A stretch of DNA of 64,000 nt, from positions 49,310-113,309 of the forward strand of contig JBPCNH010000006.1 of assembly GCA_051001455.1 (NCBI GenBank). The letters run 5' to 3'. Origin of the DNA: JBPCNH01 sp051001455 (GTDB taxonomy: Bacteria > Actinomycetota > CADDZG01 > WHSQ01). Each line of letters opens with the position of its first letter. The first letter of the stretch is position 1. The notes under the pieces were generated by a model. It did not search any database. It saw only the letters and a program-made list of their open reading frames with translations, and was not told the origin of the DNA. Of the stretch, positions 34,936 to 44,238 are shown one piece after another. The translations under genes and the position numbers were made by a program.

Positions 34936-35610
34936 GTGACCTCCATAACAACTCCTGCCGCTCAGGACTACCTGAAATGCGTCTACATGCTCGGCCGGGA
35001 GGCCGGTCCGGCAGGCGGCCAGGTATCGACGAAGGCCATCGCCGACCGGATGGATGTGTCGGCGGCCTCGGCGACGAACATGTTGAAGCGCCTTGACCAG
35101 GCAGGATTGATCGAGCATTCCCGGTATCGGGGGGCCCAACTCACCGAGGCCGGACGCAAGGTGGCGCTCGAGGTGATCCGGCATCACCGTCTGCTAGAGA
35201 CGTACCTTGCGGAAGCGCTCGGCGTGCCTTGGGACAGGGTGCACGAGGAAGCTGAGGTTCTGGAGCACGTGCTTTCTGAGGACCTCGAGGAAAGGATCGC
35301 CCAGCGCCTGGGAGATCCAACCCTGGATCCCCACGGGCATCCGATCCCCACCCGCGATCTCTCGATGCCGGGGGAGTCGGGCGTGCTGCTGTGGGGTGTT
35401 CCCGACGGGGAAGTGGTGCAGATCGATCGGGTATCTGATGAGGTTCCCGAAGCTTTGCGTTTCCTCGAAGAGGCGGGGATCAAGCCGGGTGCACACGTTC
35501 TGGTCGTGCGCCGAGGACCCGTCGCCGGTCCTCTGTTCGTGAGCGTCCAAGGCGACGACCTCGAACATGCCCTGTCACGTGACCTCGCGGAGGCCGTATG
35601 GGTCGCATAG
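34936..35610 (+). CDS. DtxR/MntR-family metal-dependent repressor
   Basis: The 224 residues comprise a winged helix (residues ~1-65, AIADRMDVSAASATNMLKRL), the DtxR dimerisation and metal-binding domain (EVIRHHRLLETYLAEALG, WDRVHEEAEVLEHVLSED) and a C-terminal SH3-like FeoA domain (~150-224). It likely senses Mn(II) or Fe(II). It heads an operon with a multicopper oxidase and a ZIP transporter. The GTG start fits a leaderless transcript. Confidence 0.92.
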   Translation: MTSITTPAAQDYLKCVYMLGREAGPAGGQVSTKAIADRMDVSAASATNMLKRLDQAGLIEHSRYRGAQLTEAGRKVALEVIRHHRLLETYLAEALGVPWDRVHEEAEVLEHVLSEDLEERIAQRLGDPTLDPHGHPIPTRDLSMPGESGVLLWGVPDGEVVQIDRVSDEVPEALRFLEEAGIKPGAHVLVVRRGPVAGPLFVSVQGDDLEHALSRDLAEAVWVA

Positions 35611-36635
35611 ATAGACGGAGGTTCCTGAGACGACTGGGAGTGGCAGGTGCGGTAGGCGGCGTGGCCGCGGTAGGCGGCCGCGACCTAGTCGTCGCGGCGG
35701 GCGAAGACCACAAGAGGATCGTTCGTGCCCAGTCCGAAGAGGTTCACCCCCACCGGGACCACGGCGGCCACGGTGCGGTCGGGAAGGTGGATCACTCCCG
35801 GAACGGGTTCGATCCTATGGAGATACTGACGGACTTCGACGGGGGCAACGTCTCGAAAGATGCATCCGGGCGCACCGTTCGTGAGTACCAGTTCGTCGCT
35901 GTGAACAAAGAGATCGAGGTCGCACCGGGGGTCTTCTTTCCGGCCTGGACTTATAACGGCCGCGTTCCCGGTCCCACGATCAGGTGCACCGAGGGAGATC
36001 GCATCATCATCAGATTCATCAACGCCACCGGCCATCCCCACACGATCCATTTCCACGGGATCCATTCGGCAGAGATGGACGGTGTCCCCGGTGCAGGGGA
36101 GCCGGGCCCGGGGGAGACCTTTACTTACGATTTCATCGCCGAGCCTTTCGGCACCCACCTCTATCACTGCCACTCGATGCCCCTGGCGCAACACATACAG
36201 CGCGGCCTCTACGGCGCGTTCATAGTCGATCCGAAGAAGGGCCGGCCACCGGCGAACGAGATGGTCATGGTCATGAACGCGTTCGATACCAATTTCGACA
36301 AAGAGAACGAGATCTACGCGGTCAACACCGTCGCGTTCACGTACGCGGTGGATCCGATCCGGATCAAAGCCGGAGAGTTACAAAGAGCTCACGTGATCAA
36401 CGTGACCGAGTTCGACCCACTGAATTCGATCCACCTGCACGCCAACTTCTTCGATCTTTACCGCACGGGAACCTCGCTGCGACCTCATGAATTCACCGAC
36501 ACGATCTCGATGGGTCAAGCCGAACGTCACATGATCGAATTCACGTACGACCGCCCGGGGACGTTCATGTTCCACGCCCACCAGACGGAATTCGCCGACC
36601 TGGGATGGATGAGCTTCTTCGAGGTCGCTGAGTGA
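35598..36635 (+). CDS. Tat-exported multicopper oxidase
   Basis: The N-terminus has a twin-arginine motif (RRRFLRRLGVAGAVGG), then a His-rich spacer (HPHRDHGGHG). The cupredoxin domains show copper ligands in TIHFHGIHS, HLYHCHSMP, SIHLHANFF and FMFHAHQTEF. It has 345 residues, so it is a compact (two-domain-type) enzyme. Plausible roles are oxidation of Mn(II), Fe(II) or Cu(I) outside the membrane. It overlaps dtxR by 13 bases and the ZIP gene by four, so it is part of the metal operon. Confidence 0.9.
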   Translation: MGRIDRRRFLRRLGVAGAVGGVAAVGGRDLVVAAGEDHKRIVRAQSEEVHPHRDHGGHGAVGKVDHSRNGFDPMEILTDFDGGNVSKDASGRTVREYQFVAVNKEIEVAPGVFFPAWTYNGRVPGPTIRCTEGDRIIIRFINATGHPHTIHFHGIHSAEMDGVPGAGEPGPGETFTYDFIAEPFGTHLYHCHSMPLAQHIQRGLYGAFIVDPKKGRPPANEMVMVMNAFDTNFDKENEIYAVNTVAFTYAVDPIRIKAGELQRAHVINVTEFDPLNSIHLHANFFDLYRTGTSLRPHEFTDTISMGQAERHMIEFTYDRPGTFMFHAHQTEFADLGWMSFFEVAE

Positions 36636-37816
36636 CACCGGTTTCTGTTGAGACGAGGCGATCGCGTTGGGTGGTGCTGGGAGCCATAGTTGCGGTGGGG
36701 ATCGTTGTCGCCGGATCGATCAGCCTGCTCGACCAACTTTCGTTGCGTGAGGTTCCCGAGGTCGAAGCGCTCACCGTCGAACGGAGTGTCCTCGAGGCCG
36801 GCCGGGTCGAGCTCCGGGTTCGCAATGATGGACCCGACGAGGTCCGGTTAGCCCAGGTCCTGGTCAACGATGCGTATTGGAGCTTCACGGCATCCGACTC
36901 CGACGTTGGCCGCCTGGAAGCGACGACCATCGCTATCCCGTACCCGTGGGAGGAAGGGCTTCCTCTCAACATCGGCCTGGTCACGTCCACGGGGGTCGTC
37001 ATCGAGCATGAGATCGAGGCGGCCGTCGCCACCCCTCCTGCTGATGCCAGCACCTTCTTGGTTTACGGCCTCCTCGGCGTTTACATCGGCGTGTTGCCGG
37101 TCACCCTTGGACTCTTCGCTTTCCCCCTGATCCGTCGTTTATCGGCAGCGTGGCTGGGATTCTTCCTCGCGCTGACGTTGGGCCTTTTGGCTTTCTTGCT
37201 CGTGGACACGATCGCTCACGGTTTCGAGCTGGCGGCCGCTGCACCGGCCGCATTAGATGGCCTGGCCCTATTCGCCATCGGTCTCTTGGTGGCGGTCCTG
37301 GCTCTCATGTGGTTGGAAGGTGCTCTAGGCCGGCGCAAGGGCGCTATCGCTTCGGCGAACGCCCGCTCGGGGCTGTCGCTCTCCTATCTGATCGCCGTGG
37401 GTATCGGTCTGCATAACCTGGGCGAGGGACTCGCCGTCGGGGCGGCTCTCGCAGTCGGCGAGGTTGCGCTGGGAACTTTCCTCATCATCGGTTTCGCGTT
37501 GCACAACACCACCGAAGGACTGGCGATCGTCGCCCCGCTCGGGACGGATCCACGGCGGCCCTCGCTCAAGCACTTCGTGGCGCTGGGTCTTATCGCGGGT
37601 GCTCCCACCATCGCCGGGGCATGGATAGGTGGATTCGCTTTCTCGGCGGCCTGGTCGGCTCTTGCTTTCGGTGTCGCGGCAGGCGCTATCGCCCAGGTCA
37701 TCTGGACGGTAGGCAACAGTATGAGAGGAGAGGCCTCGATCACCCGTGGCCTGCCTGCGCTGGGTTTCGTCGCCGGGCTCGTCATCATGTACGCGACCGG
37801 GTTGCTTACCGTCTGA
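36632..37816 (+). CDS. ZIP-family metal transporter with an extracytoplasmic N-terminal domain
   Basis: Residues ~14-36 form a membrane anchor (VVLGAIVAVGIVVAGSISLL). Residues ~40-135 form a beta-rich domain resembling a cupredoxin or CARDB fold (RVELRVRNDGPDEVRLAQVL). Then come about seven to eight helices with the ZIP metal motifs GIGLHNLGEGLAVG and FALHNTTEGLAIV. The added domain is not usual for ZIP proteins and may receive metal from the multicopper oxidase encoded just upstream (inference). It has 394 residues. Confidence 0.88.
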   Translation: MTPVSVETRRSRWVVLGAIVAVGIVVAGSISLLDQLSLREVPEVEALTVERSVLEAGRVELRVRNDGPDEVRLAQVLVNDAYWSFTASDSDVGRLEATTIAIPYPWEEGLPLNIGLVTSTGVVIEHEIEAAVATPPADASTFLVYGLLGVYIGVLPVTLGLFAFPLIRRLSAAWLGFFLALTLGLLAFLLVDTIAHGFELAAAAPAALDGLALFAIGLLVAVLALMWLEGALGRRKGAIASANARSGLSLSYLIAVGIGLHNLGEGLAVGAALAVGEVALGTFLIIGFALHNTTEGLAIVAPLGTDPRRPSLKHFVALGLIAGAPTIAGAWIGGFAFSAAWSALAFGVAAGAIAQVIWTVGNSMRGEASITRGLPALGFVAGLVIMYATGLLTV

Positions 37817-37864
37817 GGTCCATGTGGCCGGCCCGGTACCGGACTTTTGTTGCTGGGCGCCCCT

Positions 37865-37870
37865 TACGCT
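37865..37870 (+). promoter_or_regulatory. -10 box (TACGCT) for probable leaderless hydrolase gene
   Basis: TACGCT lies six bases before the ATG at 37877. Confidence 0.45.
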
Positions 37871-37876
37871 TGATCC

Positions 37877-38626
37877 ATGGTCGAAGAGGTAACACTCAGC
37901 GTCATCTGTGACGGACACCGTCTGAACGGCGGGGTCGCGACGCTGCCCGACCCGAAGGGTCTCGCTTTGTTGTTGCACGGCATCCCTTCTGTGAATCCTA
38001 GCGAGCCGGGCGACACGGGCTATCCAGGATTGGCTCGCACTTTCGCCGGACGTGGCTGGGCGGGCGCGTGGGTCGACATGCGCGGGGTCCGGGGTTCGGG
38101 GGGCACGTTCACGATCGAAGGATGGGTTCGGGATGCTCGCGCAGCTTTGGATGCAGCGCGCGCCATCGATGGGCTGTCTTCTCTGCCCACGGTCATCGTC
38201 GGCTCTTCGGCGGGCGGGGCCGTAGCGGTGGAAGTAGCGCGGCGGGGTGCCCCCGTCGACGGTCTCGTGTTGCTGGCCGCGCCGGCCGCGTGGCTGTCGT
38301 TCGCCGGAGCACCGAAGGAAGCGCTTCACCGGATCACGCAGGAGGCTGGGATGGCCGTGGCGCCGGAGGTGCTCGAAGATCCTCAGGACTGGGCGGACGA
38401 GTTCCTGGCGGTCACCGCCGAGAAGGCGATGAGGGACGTGGGAGTGCCAGTGCTCGTCGTTCACGGGAGCGCCGATGATGTAGTGCCGGTCGACCACGCC
38501 CGCCGTATAGCCGAGCCTTCGTCGAACAGCGAGGTGCGGGTGCTGGAAGGAGCGGGGCATCAGCTTCGACGTGAACCGGGAGCCGTCGATCTGGTGCTCG
38601 ACTGGTTGGACAGGCGCTTCGGATGA
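37877..38626 (+). CDS. Alpha/beta hydrolase
   Basis: The 249 residues include a GSSAGG nucleophile elbow, an acid in HGSADDVVP and a His in GAGHQLRR. The start region LALLLHGIPSVNPS carries the oxyanion loop. It resembles peptidase-like or esterase alpha/beta hydrolases; the substrate is unknown. Its stop overlaps the next gene by four bases. Confidence 0.85.
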   Translation: MVEEVTLSVICDGHRLNGGVATLPDPKGLALLLHGIPSVNPSEPGDTGYPGLARTFAGRGWAGAWVDMRGVRGSGGTFTIEGWVRDARAALDAARAIDGLSSLPTVIVGSSAGGAVAVEVARRGAPVDGLVLLAAPAAWLSFAGAPKEALHRITQEAGMAVAPEVLEDPQDWADEFLAVTAEKAMRDVGVPVLVVHGSADDVVPVDHARRIAEPSSNSEVRVLEGAGHQLRREPGAVDLVLDWLDRRFG

Positions 38627-38880
38627 CCGGATGGGTGGCGGCGTTCGTAGTCAGCGGCGTCCTAGCGGCGATCCTGCTGGGCTTGGGGTCGGGTTTCGAT
38701 GGGACCGCCTTCGTGTACCTAGCCGCCATCGCGGTGGTAGGCGTCCTTGCCGTGAGGATCGCGGCGCGCTTCTCGAGAGGGACCATCCAGGCGGGATTCT
38801 GTCCTCACTGCGGCGGCACGGTCAGCCCGAACGCTCCCTACTGCAAGCACTGTTTGGAGCCAACAGAGCACCAGGGTTGA
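38623..38880 (+). CDS. Small membrane protein with a C-terminal zinc ribbon
   Basis: The 85 residues contain two hydrophobic helices (WVAAFVVSGVLAAILLGLG, FVYLAAIAVVGVLAVRIAA) and a zinc ribbon with C-x2-C twice (FCPHCGG, YCKHCLE). I recognise no family. Four-base overlap with the hydrolase suggests joint expression. Confidence 0.7.
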   Translation: MTGWVAAFVVSGVLAAILLGLGSGFDGTAFVYLAAIAVVGVLAVRIAARFSRGTIQAGFCPHCGGTVSPNAPYCKHCLEPTEHQG

Positions 38881-38964
38881 CCGAGCTTGGAGCCGTGAAA
38901 AGTGGAATGCGGCAGGCGCTAGTACAGTCGAGGTCTATCTAGACAACAACCGTAGGAGGTAGTC

Positions 38965-40389
38965 GTGGCGCAGGGATCGGAGTCCTTCGATCTAGTCATC
39001 CTCGGAGGAGGCAACGGAGGTTACGCGGCCGCTTTCCGAGCGTCCGCGCTGGGACTCAGCGTCGCTATGGTCGAGAAGGACAAGGTCGGTGGCACCTGTT
39101 TGCACCGCGGCTGTATCCCTACGAAGGCGCTGCTCCACTCCGCCGAGCTCGTGGACGAGATCAAGGAAGCGGGGGAATTCGGCGTCTTGGTCGAGGGCGA
39201 GCCCACCGTCGACTGGGGCAAGGTCCTGAACTTCAAGGACGGGGTCGTGAACCGTATGTACAAGGGTGTCCAGGGACTGATCAAAGCCAAGAAGATCACC
39301 CTCGTCGAGGGGGAAGGCCGTTTATCCGGGCAGCGGACCGTAGTGGTCCAAACGGGTGATGGCGAGCGCAGCCTGCAGGGGGACAAAGCCGTTCTGGTGG
39401 CGCCCGGTTCGTACCCTCGGGATCTGCCGTTCATCAAGGCGGATGGCGACAAGGTGCACAACTCCGATCATGGACTGACGGCAGATTCCATCCCTTCCTC
39501 GGTGGTCGTCGTAGGAGGTAACTACATAGGTCTCGAGTTCGCCAGCATCTACCGTTCTTTCGGGGCGGAGGTCACGGTCGTCGAGATGCTTCCGAAGATC
39601 GCTCCTGCCGAGGACTCGGACATCTCCGAGGCGCTCCACAAGTTGCTGTTGAAGAGGGGTATCAAGTTCCAACTCGGAGTGTCCGTTACCGACGCCCGTA
39701 CGACCGACTCCGGCGTCGAGGTTGTTATCGACAAGGACGGCAAGTCCGAGACGCTGTCGGCGGACCGTATGTTCGTTGCCATCGGCCGGGCGCCGCGCAC
39801 CGAAGGGATCGGGCTCGAAGAAACCGGCGTCAAGACCGAGAAGGGTTTCATCGTCACTGGTCTGAGTTACAAGACGAGCGTCGACGGTATCTACGCGGTC
39901 GGCGACGCCATCCATGTTCCCGAAGCGAACGGCCCTCACCCCCAACTTGCACATGTTGCTTACGCCGAAGGGATGAACGTTGCGGAGAGCGCCGCGGGGG
40001 AAAGCCCAACCGCGATCGATTACCCCAACATCCCACACGTCATCTATTGCCAGCCAGAGGTTGCTGCGGTCGGTCTCACGGAAGCGCAGGCCAAGGAGCG
40101 GGGTCTCGAGGTTACGTCGAAGCGTTACGCATTCTCCGCGAACGCCCGGGCATTGATGCTCGGTGGTGGTCAGGGATTCGTTAAGAGCGTGGCGGCCAAG
40201 GACGGAGCCGTGGTCGGCGTTCACATCATCGGCCCCCGTGCGTCCGACCTCATCTCCGAGGCCATGCTGGTCACATCTTGGGAGGCCTACCCGGCCGAGC
40301 TAGGAGATCTCGTCCACCCGCACCCGACCCTGTCGGAGGTAGTGGGAGAGACCTTCCTCTCGCTCGCCGGGCGCCCGCTCCACGGCTAA
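38965..40389 (+). CDS. lpdA: Dihydrolipoyl dehydrogenase (E3)
   Basis: Flavoenzyme that reoxidises dihydrolipoamide and reduces NAD. The N-terminus LVILGGGNGGYAAAFRA binds FAD, the redox disulphide is in GTCLHRGCIPTK (C-x4-C), the NAD site is VVVVGGNYIGLEFASIY, and the C-terminal His-Glu is in HPHPTLSE. It has 474 residues. The GTG start has a perfect AGGAGG. It serves the E1/E2 proteins encoded downstream. Confidence 0.95.
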   Translation: MAQGSESFDLVILGGGNGGYAAAFRASALGLSVAMVEKDKVGGTCLHRGCIPTKALLHSAELVDEIKEAGEFGVLVEGEPTVDWGKVLNFKDGVVNRMYKGVQGLIKAKKITLVEGEGRLSGQRTVVVQTGDGERSLQGDKAVLVAPGSYPRDLPFIKADGDKVHNSDHGLTADSIPSSVVVVGGNYIGLEFASIYRSFGAEVTVVEMLPKIAPAEDSDISEALHKLLLKRGIKFQLGVSVTDARTTDSGVEVVIDKDGKSETLSADRMFVAIGRAPRTEGIGLEETGVKTEKGFIVTGLSYKTSVDGIYAVGDAIHVPEANGPHPQLAHVAYAEGMNVAESAAGESPTAIDYPNIPHVIYCQPEVAAVGLTEAQAKERGLEVTSKRYAFSANARALMLGGGQGFVKSVAAKDGAVVGVHIIGPRASDLISEAMLVTSWEAYPAELGDLVHPHPTLSEVVGETFLSLAGRPLHG

Positions 40390-40464
40390 CCGGGTTACCT
40401 CCATACGGATCTGCAGAGCGATCTTCCCTCTCGCCCGACGTCGCCCCGACCCGAACGGAGATAG

Positions 40465-41886
40465 ATGAGGCGCACCAAGATCGTCGCGACCATCGGGCCG
40501 GCTACGTGGGAGTCCGAGCAGGTCAAACTATTGATCGCAGCGGGGGTGGATGTTTTCCGCGTCAACTTCGCTCATTCCTCTCCGGTCGATCACGAGAGGA
40601 TGATCAAAATGGTTCGGGCACAGGCCGACGCGATGGACACCACCGTCGGGGTGCTCGCCGATCTACCCGGTCCGAAGATGCGGACGGGGGACCTTGCTCA
40701 GGAAGAAGTCCGTTTGCTTCCGGGGCATCCATTCGTTCTCACTGCGGACGGCGCGCCTGGTGACTGGACGCGCGTGTCGACAACGGTGAGCGACCTCACC
40801 GGGATGGTGAAGAAGGACGATGAGATCTTCCTTGCCGATGGAGAGATCGTTCTCAGGGTTGTGGACCTCCGAGCAGGTGACGTCATCACCGAGGTCATCC
40901 GTGGCGGCCGATTGAGGTCGCGCAAGGGGATGCACCTTCCTCGAGCAGAACGTCACGTCGAAGCCTTCACCGCCGAGGACGAGATCGCACTGAAGCGCGC
41001 GGTGACGCTCGGTGTCGATCTTGTCGGCCTTTCATTCGTGCGGGATGCAGAGGACATCGCGAGGGCACGTGCGGCCGTGCCTGCGATGGGACACCGGATG
41101 TATTTCGTCGCCAAGATCGAGACGAGGTCGGCGATCGACAATCTCAACGAGATCGTTTCTGCCGCTGACGCGGTCATGGTCGCTCGCGGCGATCTAGGGA
41201 TCCAGATGTCGTATAGCGAGGTGCCCCGTTTGCAGAAGCGGATCATCGCTGCATGCAACGCCGCGGGCAAACCCGTGATCACCGCGACTGAGATGTTGGA
41301 CACGATGACTCACTCACCACTTCCGACGCGCGCCGAAGCGACGGACGTGGCGAACGCGGTGATGGACGGCACCGATGCCCTCATGCTGTCCGAAGAGACC
41401 GCCGTGGGGGAGTTCCCGGTAGAGACCGTGCGCGCCATGTCAGAGATCGCCGGTGCTGCAGAGCAGGACACGGGTAAAGGAACGGAGCCGGCGGACGAGC
41501 ACATGCAGGACGACAGGGTCTCCTGGGCGGTCGCGGGAGCAGCCGTGCAGGCGGCCGAGCAGTTGAAGGTCGGCGCGATCCTCTGCCCTACTCGCAGCGG
41601 CGCCACGGCTCTCAGGGTGGCCGCGTTCCGGCCGTCGAGATCGATCGTGGCGCTGTCGGAGGACGCTCGCACCTTGGGACCTCTGAATCTCGTCTGGGGC
41701 GTCACACCCCTTCAGTTCGATGCCCCCCCGAAGGACCTGACCGCCGAGGCCGACGTCGACAGAGCAGTGCGGGCCGCCTACTCGGCCGGGCTGCTGTCTC
41801 AAGGTCAGCACGTCGCTGTGGTGGCCGGAACCCCGGGGAACCGTGCCGGTCGTACTGATTACGTGCGCATCGTGAAGGTGGGATAG
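40465..41886 (+). CDS. pyk: Pyruvate kinase
   Basis: Converts phosphoenolpyruvate and ADP to pyruvate and ATP. Signatures are TKIVATIGPATW and VFRVNFAHSS at the N-terminus, ADLPGPKMRTG, the active-site block MYFVAKIETRSAIDNLNEI with Lys and Glu, and VMVARGDLGIQ. The C-terminal allosteric domain is present. It has 473 residues, a normal length. Its place inside a pyruvate or 2-oxoacid dehydrogenase cluster suggests coordinated lower glycolysis. Confidence 0.95.
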   Translation: MRRTKIVATIGPATWESEQVKLLIAAGVDVFRVNFAHSSPVDHERMIKMVRAQADAMDTTVGVLADLPGPKMRTGDLAQEEVRLLPGHPFVLTADGAPGDWTRVSTTVSDLTGMVKKDDEIFLADGEIVLRVVDLRAGDVITEVIRGGRLRSRKGMHLPRAERHVEAFTAEDEIALKRAVTLGVDLVGLSFVRDAEDIARARAAVPAMGHRMYFVAKIETRSAIDNLNEIVSAADAVMVARGDLGIQMSYSEVPRLQKRIIAACNAAGKPVITATEMLDTMTHSPLPTRAEATDVANAVMDGTDALMLSEETAVGEFPVETVRAMSEIAGAAEQDTGKGTEPADEHMQDDRVSWAVAGAAVQAAEQLKVGAILCPTRSGATALRVAAFRPSRSIVALSEDARTLGPLNLVWGVTPLQFDAPPKDLTAEADVDRAVRAAYSAGLLSQGQHVAVVAGTPGNRAGRTDYVRIVKVG

Positions 41887-42006
41887 CACCTGAAGCGTCG
41901 TCTCCTCGAGGCGGTAATCTCTAGGTAAGCGCCCCCCATCCAGAGCATCTCGCCGGGCGCGTTCTATCAATTGCTGCCGGATCGGCTCAAGGGGAGGAAT
42001 CTTCGG

Positions 42007-43458
42007 ATGGCGACAGAGGTCAAGATGCCGCAACTCGGCGAAACGGTGGTCGAGGGAACGATCACGAAGTGGCTCAAGAAAGAAGGAGACACGATCGAGG
42101 AGGACGAGCTCCTCGTAGAGATCTCGACGGACAAGGTCGACTCCGAGGTTCCCTCATCCGCGGGTGGCACGATCCAGAAGATCCTCGTTCAAGAAGGCGA
42201 CACCGTATCGGTCGGGACCCCGCTGGCGGTTATCGGTGAAGGCGATGTCTCGTCTGATGAGCCGGCCGAGGCGGCCGAGAAAGACGAACCCAAACCCGCC
42301 GCCAAGGAGCAGAGCCAGGACGAATCCGCCGAGGAGATGGCCGCCCAAGACGACGATCAAACCCGTGCAGAAGCGCCGCCCGCCGAAGCTCCCAAGCCAC
42401 CTGCCGAGGAACGGCGTCAACCGGCGGCGTCCGGTGGATCCTCCGCCGCGGCCGCGCCACAGGAACAGAAGCAGCCCGCCCAGCCTTCTCCGCAGGGCGA
42501 CACATCTAAGCGAGGCATCGTGTCACCGCTCGTCAGGAGGCTTGCCGACGAGAACGACATCGACCTCGATGAAGTTGCGGGTACGGGGACCGGCGGTCGT
42601 ATCCGTAAACAGGACGTGCTCCGCTTCGTCGAAGAGCGGAAGTCCCGGCCCGCTGCCGCCCAACCTGCCGCAGCGGCGTCGCAGCCTTCGGGCGCTCCGC
42701 CCGCTGCCGACACGGCTCCGGCGCGCGAGCCCGGGCAGAGAGAAGAACTCGTTCCCTGGACCAACATCCGCCGGCGCACGGCTGAGCACATGGTTGCCGC
42801 TTCACGAGAGGTCGCTCGCGCTTGGAACGCGGTCGAGGTGGACTGGACCAACATCGTAAAGGTGAGGACCGCAGCAAAAGAGCAGTTCAAGGAGGTCGAA
42901 GGGTTCAACCTGACGTTCATGCCGTTCTTGTGCAAGGCGGTGTCGGACACGCTCATGGAGATGCCCGAGGTCAACTCGACGTTCGATGAGGCCAATCAAG
43001 CGAATCTCGTGAAGCGGTATGTCAACCTCGGCATCGCGGTGGCGTTGGAGGGTGGAGGCCTGATCGTTCCCGTGATCAAGGATGCGGACGGCAAGAATCT
43101 CGCCGGCCTCGCGCGAGCGGTGAATGACCTTGCCACCAGGGCACGCACGAAGAAGTTGACTCCGGACGACCTCACCGGCGGCACGTTCACGATCACGAAT
43201 CCCGGCCCGTTCGGTAGCAAGCTTTCGGTACCGATCATCCCGCAGGGGCAGACGGCCATCCTTGCCTTCGAAGCGATCGGAAAGAAAGTCGTGGTCACCG
43301 ACGACGATCAGATCGCTATCCGGTCGATGGGTTACCTGCCGATGTCTTGGGACCACAGGACCATCGATGGCGCCGAGGCTGCCAAATTCCTCGCGTCACT
43401 CGCCGAGCGGATCGAGACGACCGACTTCACGTCCGACCTGTCCCAGTACCTGGCTTGA
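42007..43458 (+). CDS. 2-oxoacid dehydrogenase E2 (dihydrolipoamide acyltransferase)
   Basis: A lipoyl domain (residues 1-78) has the attachment Lys in EISTDKVDSE (K43). An Ala/Pro/Glu-rich linker, a subunit-binding domain (VSPLVRRLADENDIDLDEV with GTGTGGRIRKQDVL), a second linker and the catalytic domain follow, ending with SWDHRTIDGAEAA (the D-H-R-x2-D-G acyltransferase motif). It has 483 residues. GGGAGG precedes the ATG at 42007; the frame stays open upstream. It sits with lpdA, E1 and the lipoylation genes. The family (pyruvate or branched-chain) is not settled. Confidence 0.93.
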   Translation: MATEVKMPQLGETVVEGTITKWLKKEGDTIEEDELLVEISTDKVDSEVPSSAGGTIQKILVQEGDTVSVGTPLAVIGEGDVSSDEPAEAAEKDEPKPAAKEQSQDESAEEMAAQDDDQTRAEAPPAEAPKPPAEERRQPAASGGSSAAAAPQEQKQPAQPSPQGDTSKRGIVSPLVRRLADENDIDLDEVAGTGTGGRIRKQDVLRFVEERKSRPAAAQPAAAASQPSGAPPAADTAPAREPGQREELVPWTNIRRRTAEHMVAASREVARAWNAVEVDWTNIVKVRTAAKEQFKEVEGFNLTFMPFLCKAVSDTLMEMPEVNSTFDEANQANLVKRYVNLGIAVALEGGGLIVPVIKDADGKNLAGLARAVNDLATRARTKKLTPDDLTGGTFTITNPGPFGSKLSVPIIPQGQTAILAFEAIGKKVVVTDDDQIAIRSMGYLPMSWDHRTIDGAEAAKFLASLAERIETTDFTSDLSQYLA

Positions 43459-43460
43459 AC

Positions 43461-44225
43461 GTGGACGCCCTCGTCGAGCAGATGGACAGCGACCGGAGTG
43501 GAACAGCGCGCTCCCTGACCGCGTCGTGGCTCGGAACGGTCGATTACGCGGCAGCCTGGTCGTGGCAGCGGGAACTGTTCCTTGCTCGCTTGGAGGGAGA
43601 GCGCGGAGACACCCTCATGTTGCTAGAACACCCGCATACCTACACCCTCGGTCGAAGGGCTCTGGAAGAGGACCTGGTCTACGGCGAGGCCGAGCGGGCT
43701 GCGCGCGGTATATCGATGTACGAGGTGGATCGCGGCGGCCGTGCGACCTACCACGGACCAGGGCAGCTGGTCGGGTATCCCATCTTCGCTTTGGGGGAGC
43801 GCTACGACGTCGTCGCCTACCTTCGGAAGCTCGAAAAGGTCTTGGTGGCCGCTGCGGCCGATCTCGGGGTGGAGGCCACTCTGGACCCGGATCACACCGG
43901 TGTATGGGTGGGGAAGAACAAGATCGGCGCCATCGGTGTGAAGATCACTCGTGGGATCACGATGCATGGGTTCGCCTTCAACATATCAACGGATCTCTCG
44001 ATGTTCGGCGGGATAGTGCCCTGCGGTATCCAAGGGCGTTGGGTCACCTCGGTTGAAGCCGAGACCGGTCAGAGGCGTTCGGTCAAGGAAGTAAGCGCCA
44101 TAGCGGCGAACCATCTATCCGAATCATTCGGTCTTCCATTGGTGTGGTCGCACCCTGCGAACCTGCGCGGCCACTCCTTGAAACAGACCTCATCCGATAA
44201 AGACGTCGAGCGCAGCACCAGATAG
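43461..44225 (+). CDS. lipB: Octanoyltransferase LipB
   Basis: Transfers octanoate from acyl carrier protein to lipoyl domains. Signatures are RGGRATYHGPGQLVGYP, KIGAIGVKITRGITMHGFA (catalytic Lys) and the catalytic Cys in VPCGIQG. I chose the GTG at 43461, two bases after the E2 stop; ATG at 43482 and a TTG overlapping the stop are alternatives. The open frame further upstream runs inside E2 and is not supported. It has about 254 residues. Confidence 0.93.
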   Translation: MDALVEQMDSDRSGTARSLTASWLGTVDYAAAWSWQRELFLARLEGERGDTLMLLEHPHTYTLGRRALEEDLVYGEAERAARGISMYEVDRGGRATYHGPGQLVGYPIFALGERYDVVAYLRKLEKVLVAAAADLGVEATLDPDHTGVWVGKNKIGAIGVKITRGITMHGFAFNISTDLSMFGGIVPCGIQGRWVTSVEAETGQRRSVKEVSAIAANHLSESFGLPLVWSHPANLRGHSLKQTSSDKDVERSTR

Positions 44226-44238
44226 GGAGGACGACTAG

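Noticed and set aside
37830..37853. CCGGTACCGG palindrome followed by TTTT after the ZIP gene
   Set aside because: Palindrome is only 10 bases with no loop; terminator weakly supported.
37325..38560. Long minus-strand open frame across ZIP and hydrolase genes
   Set aside because: Antisense to two genes with clear motifs; product is His/Arg-rich shadow sequence.
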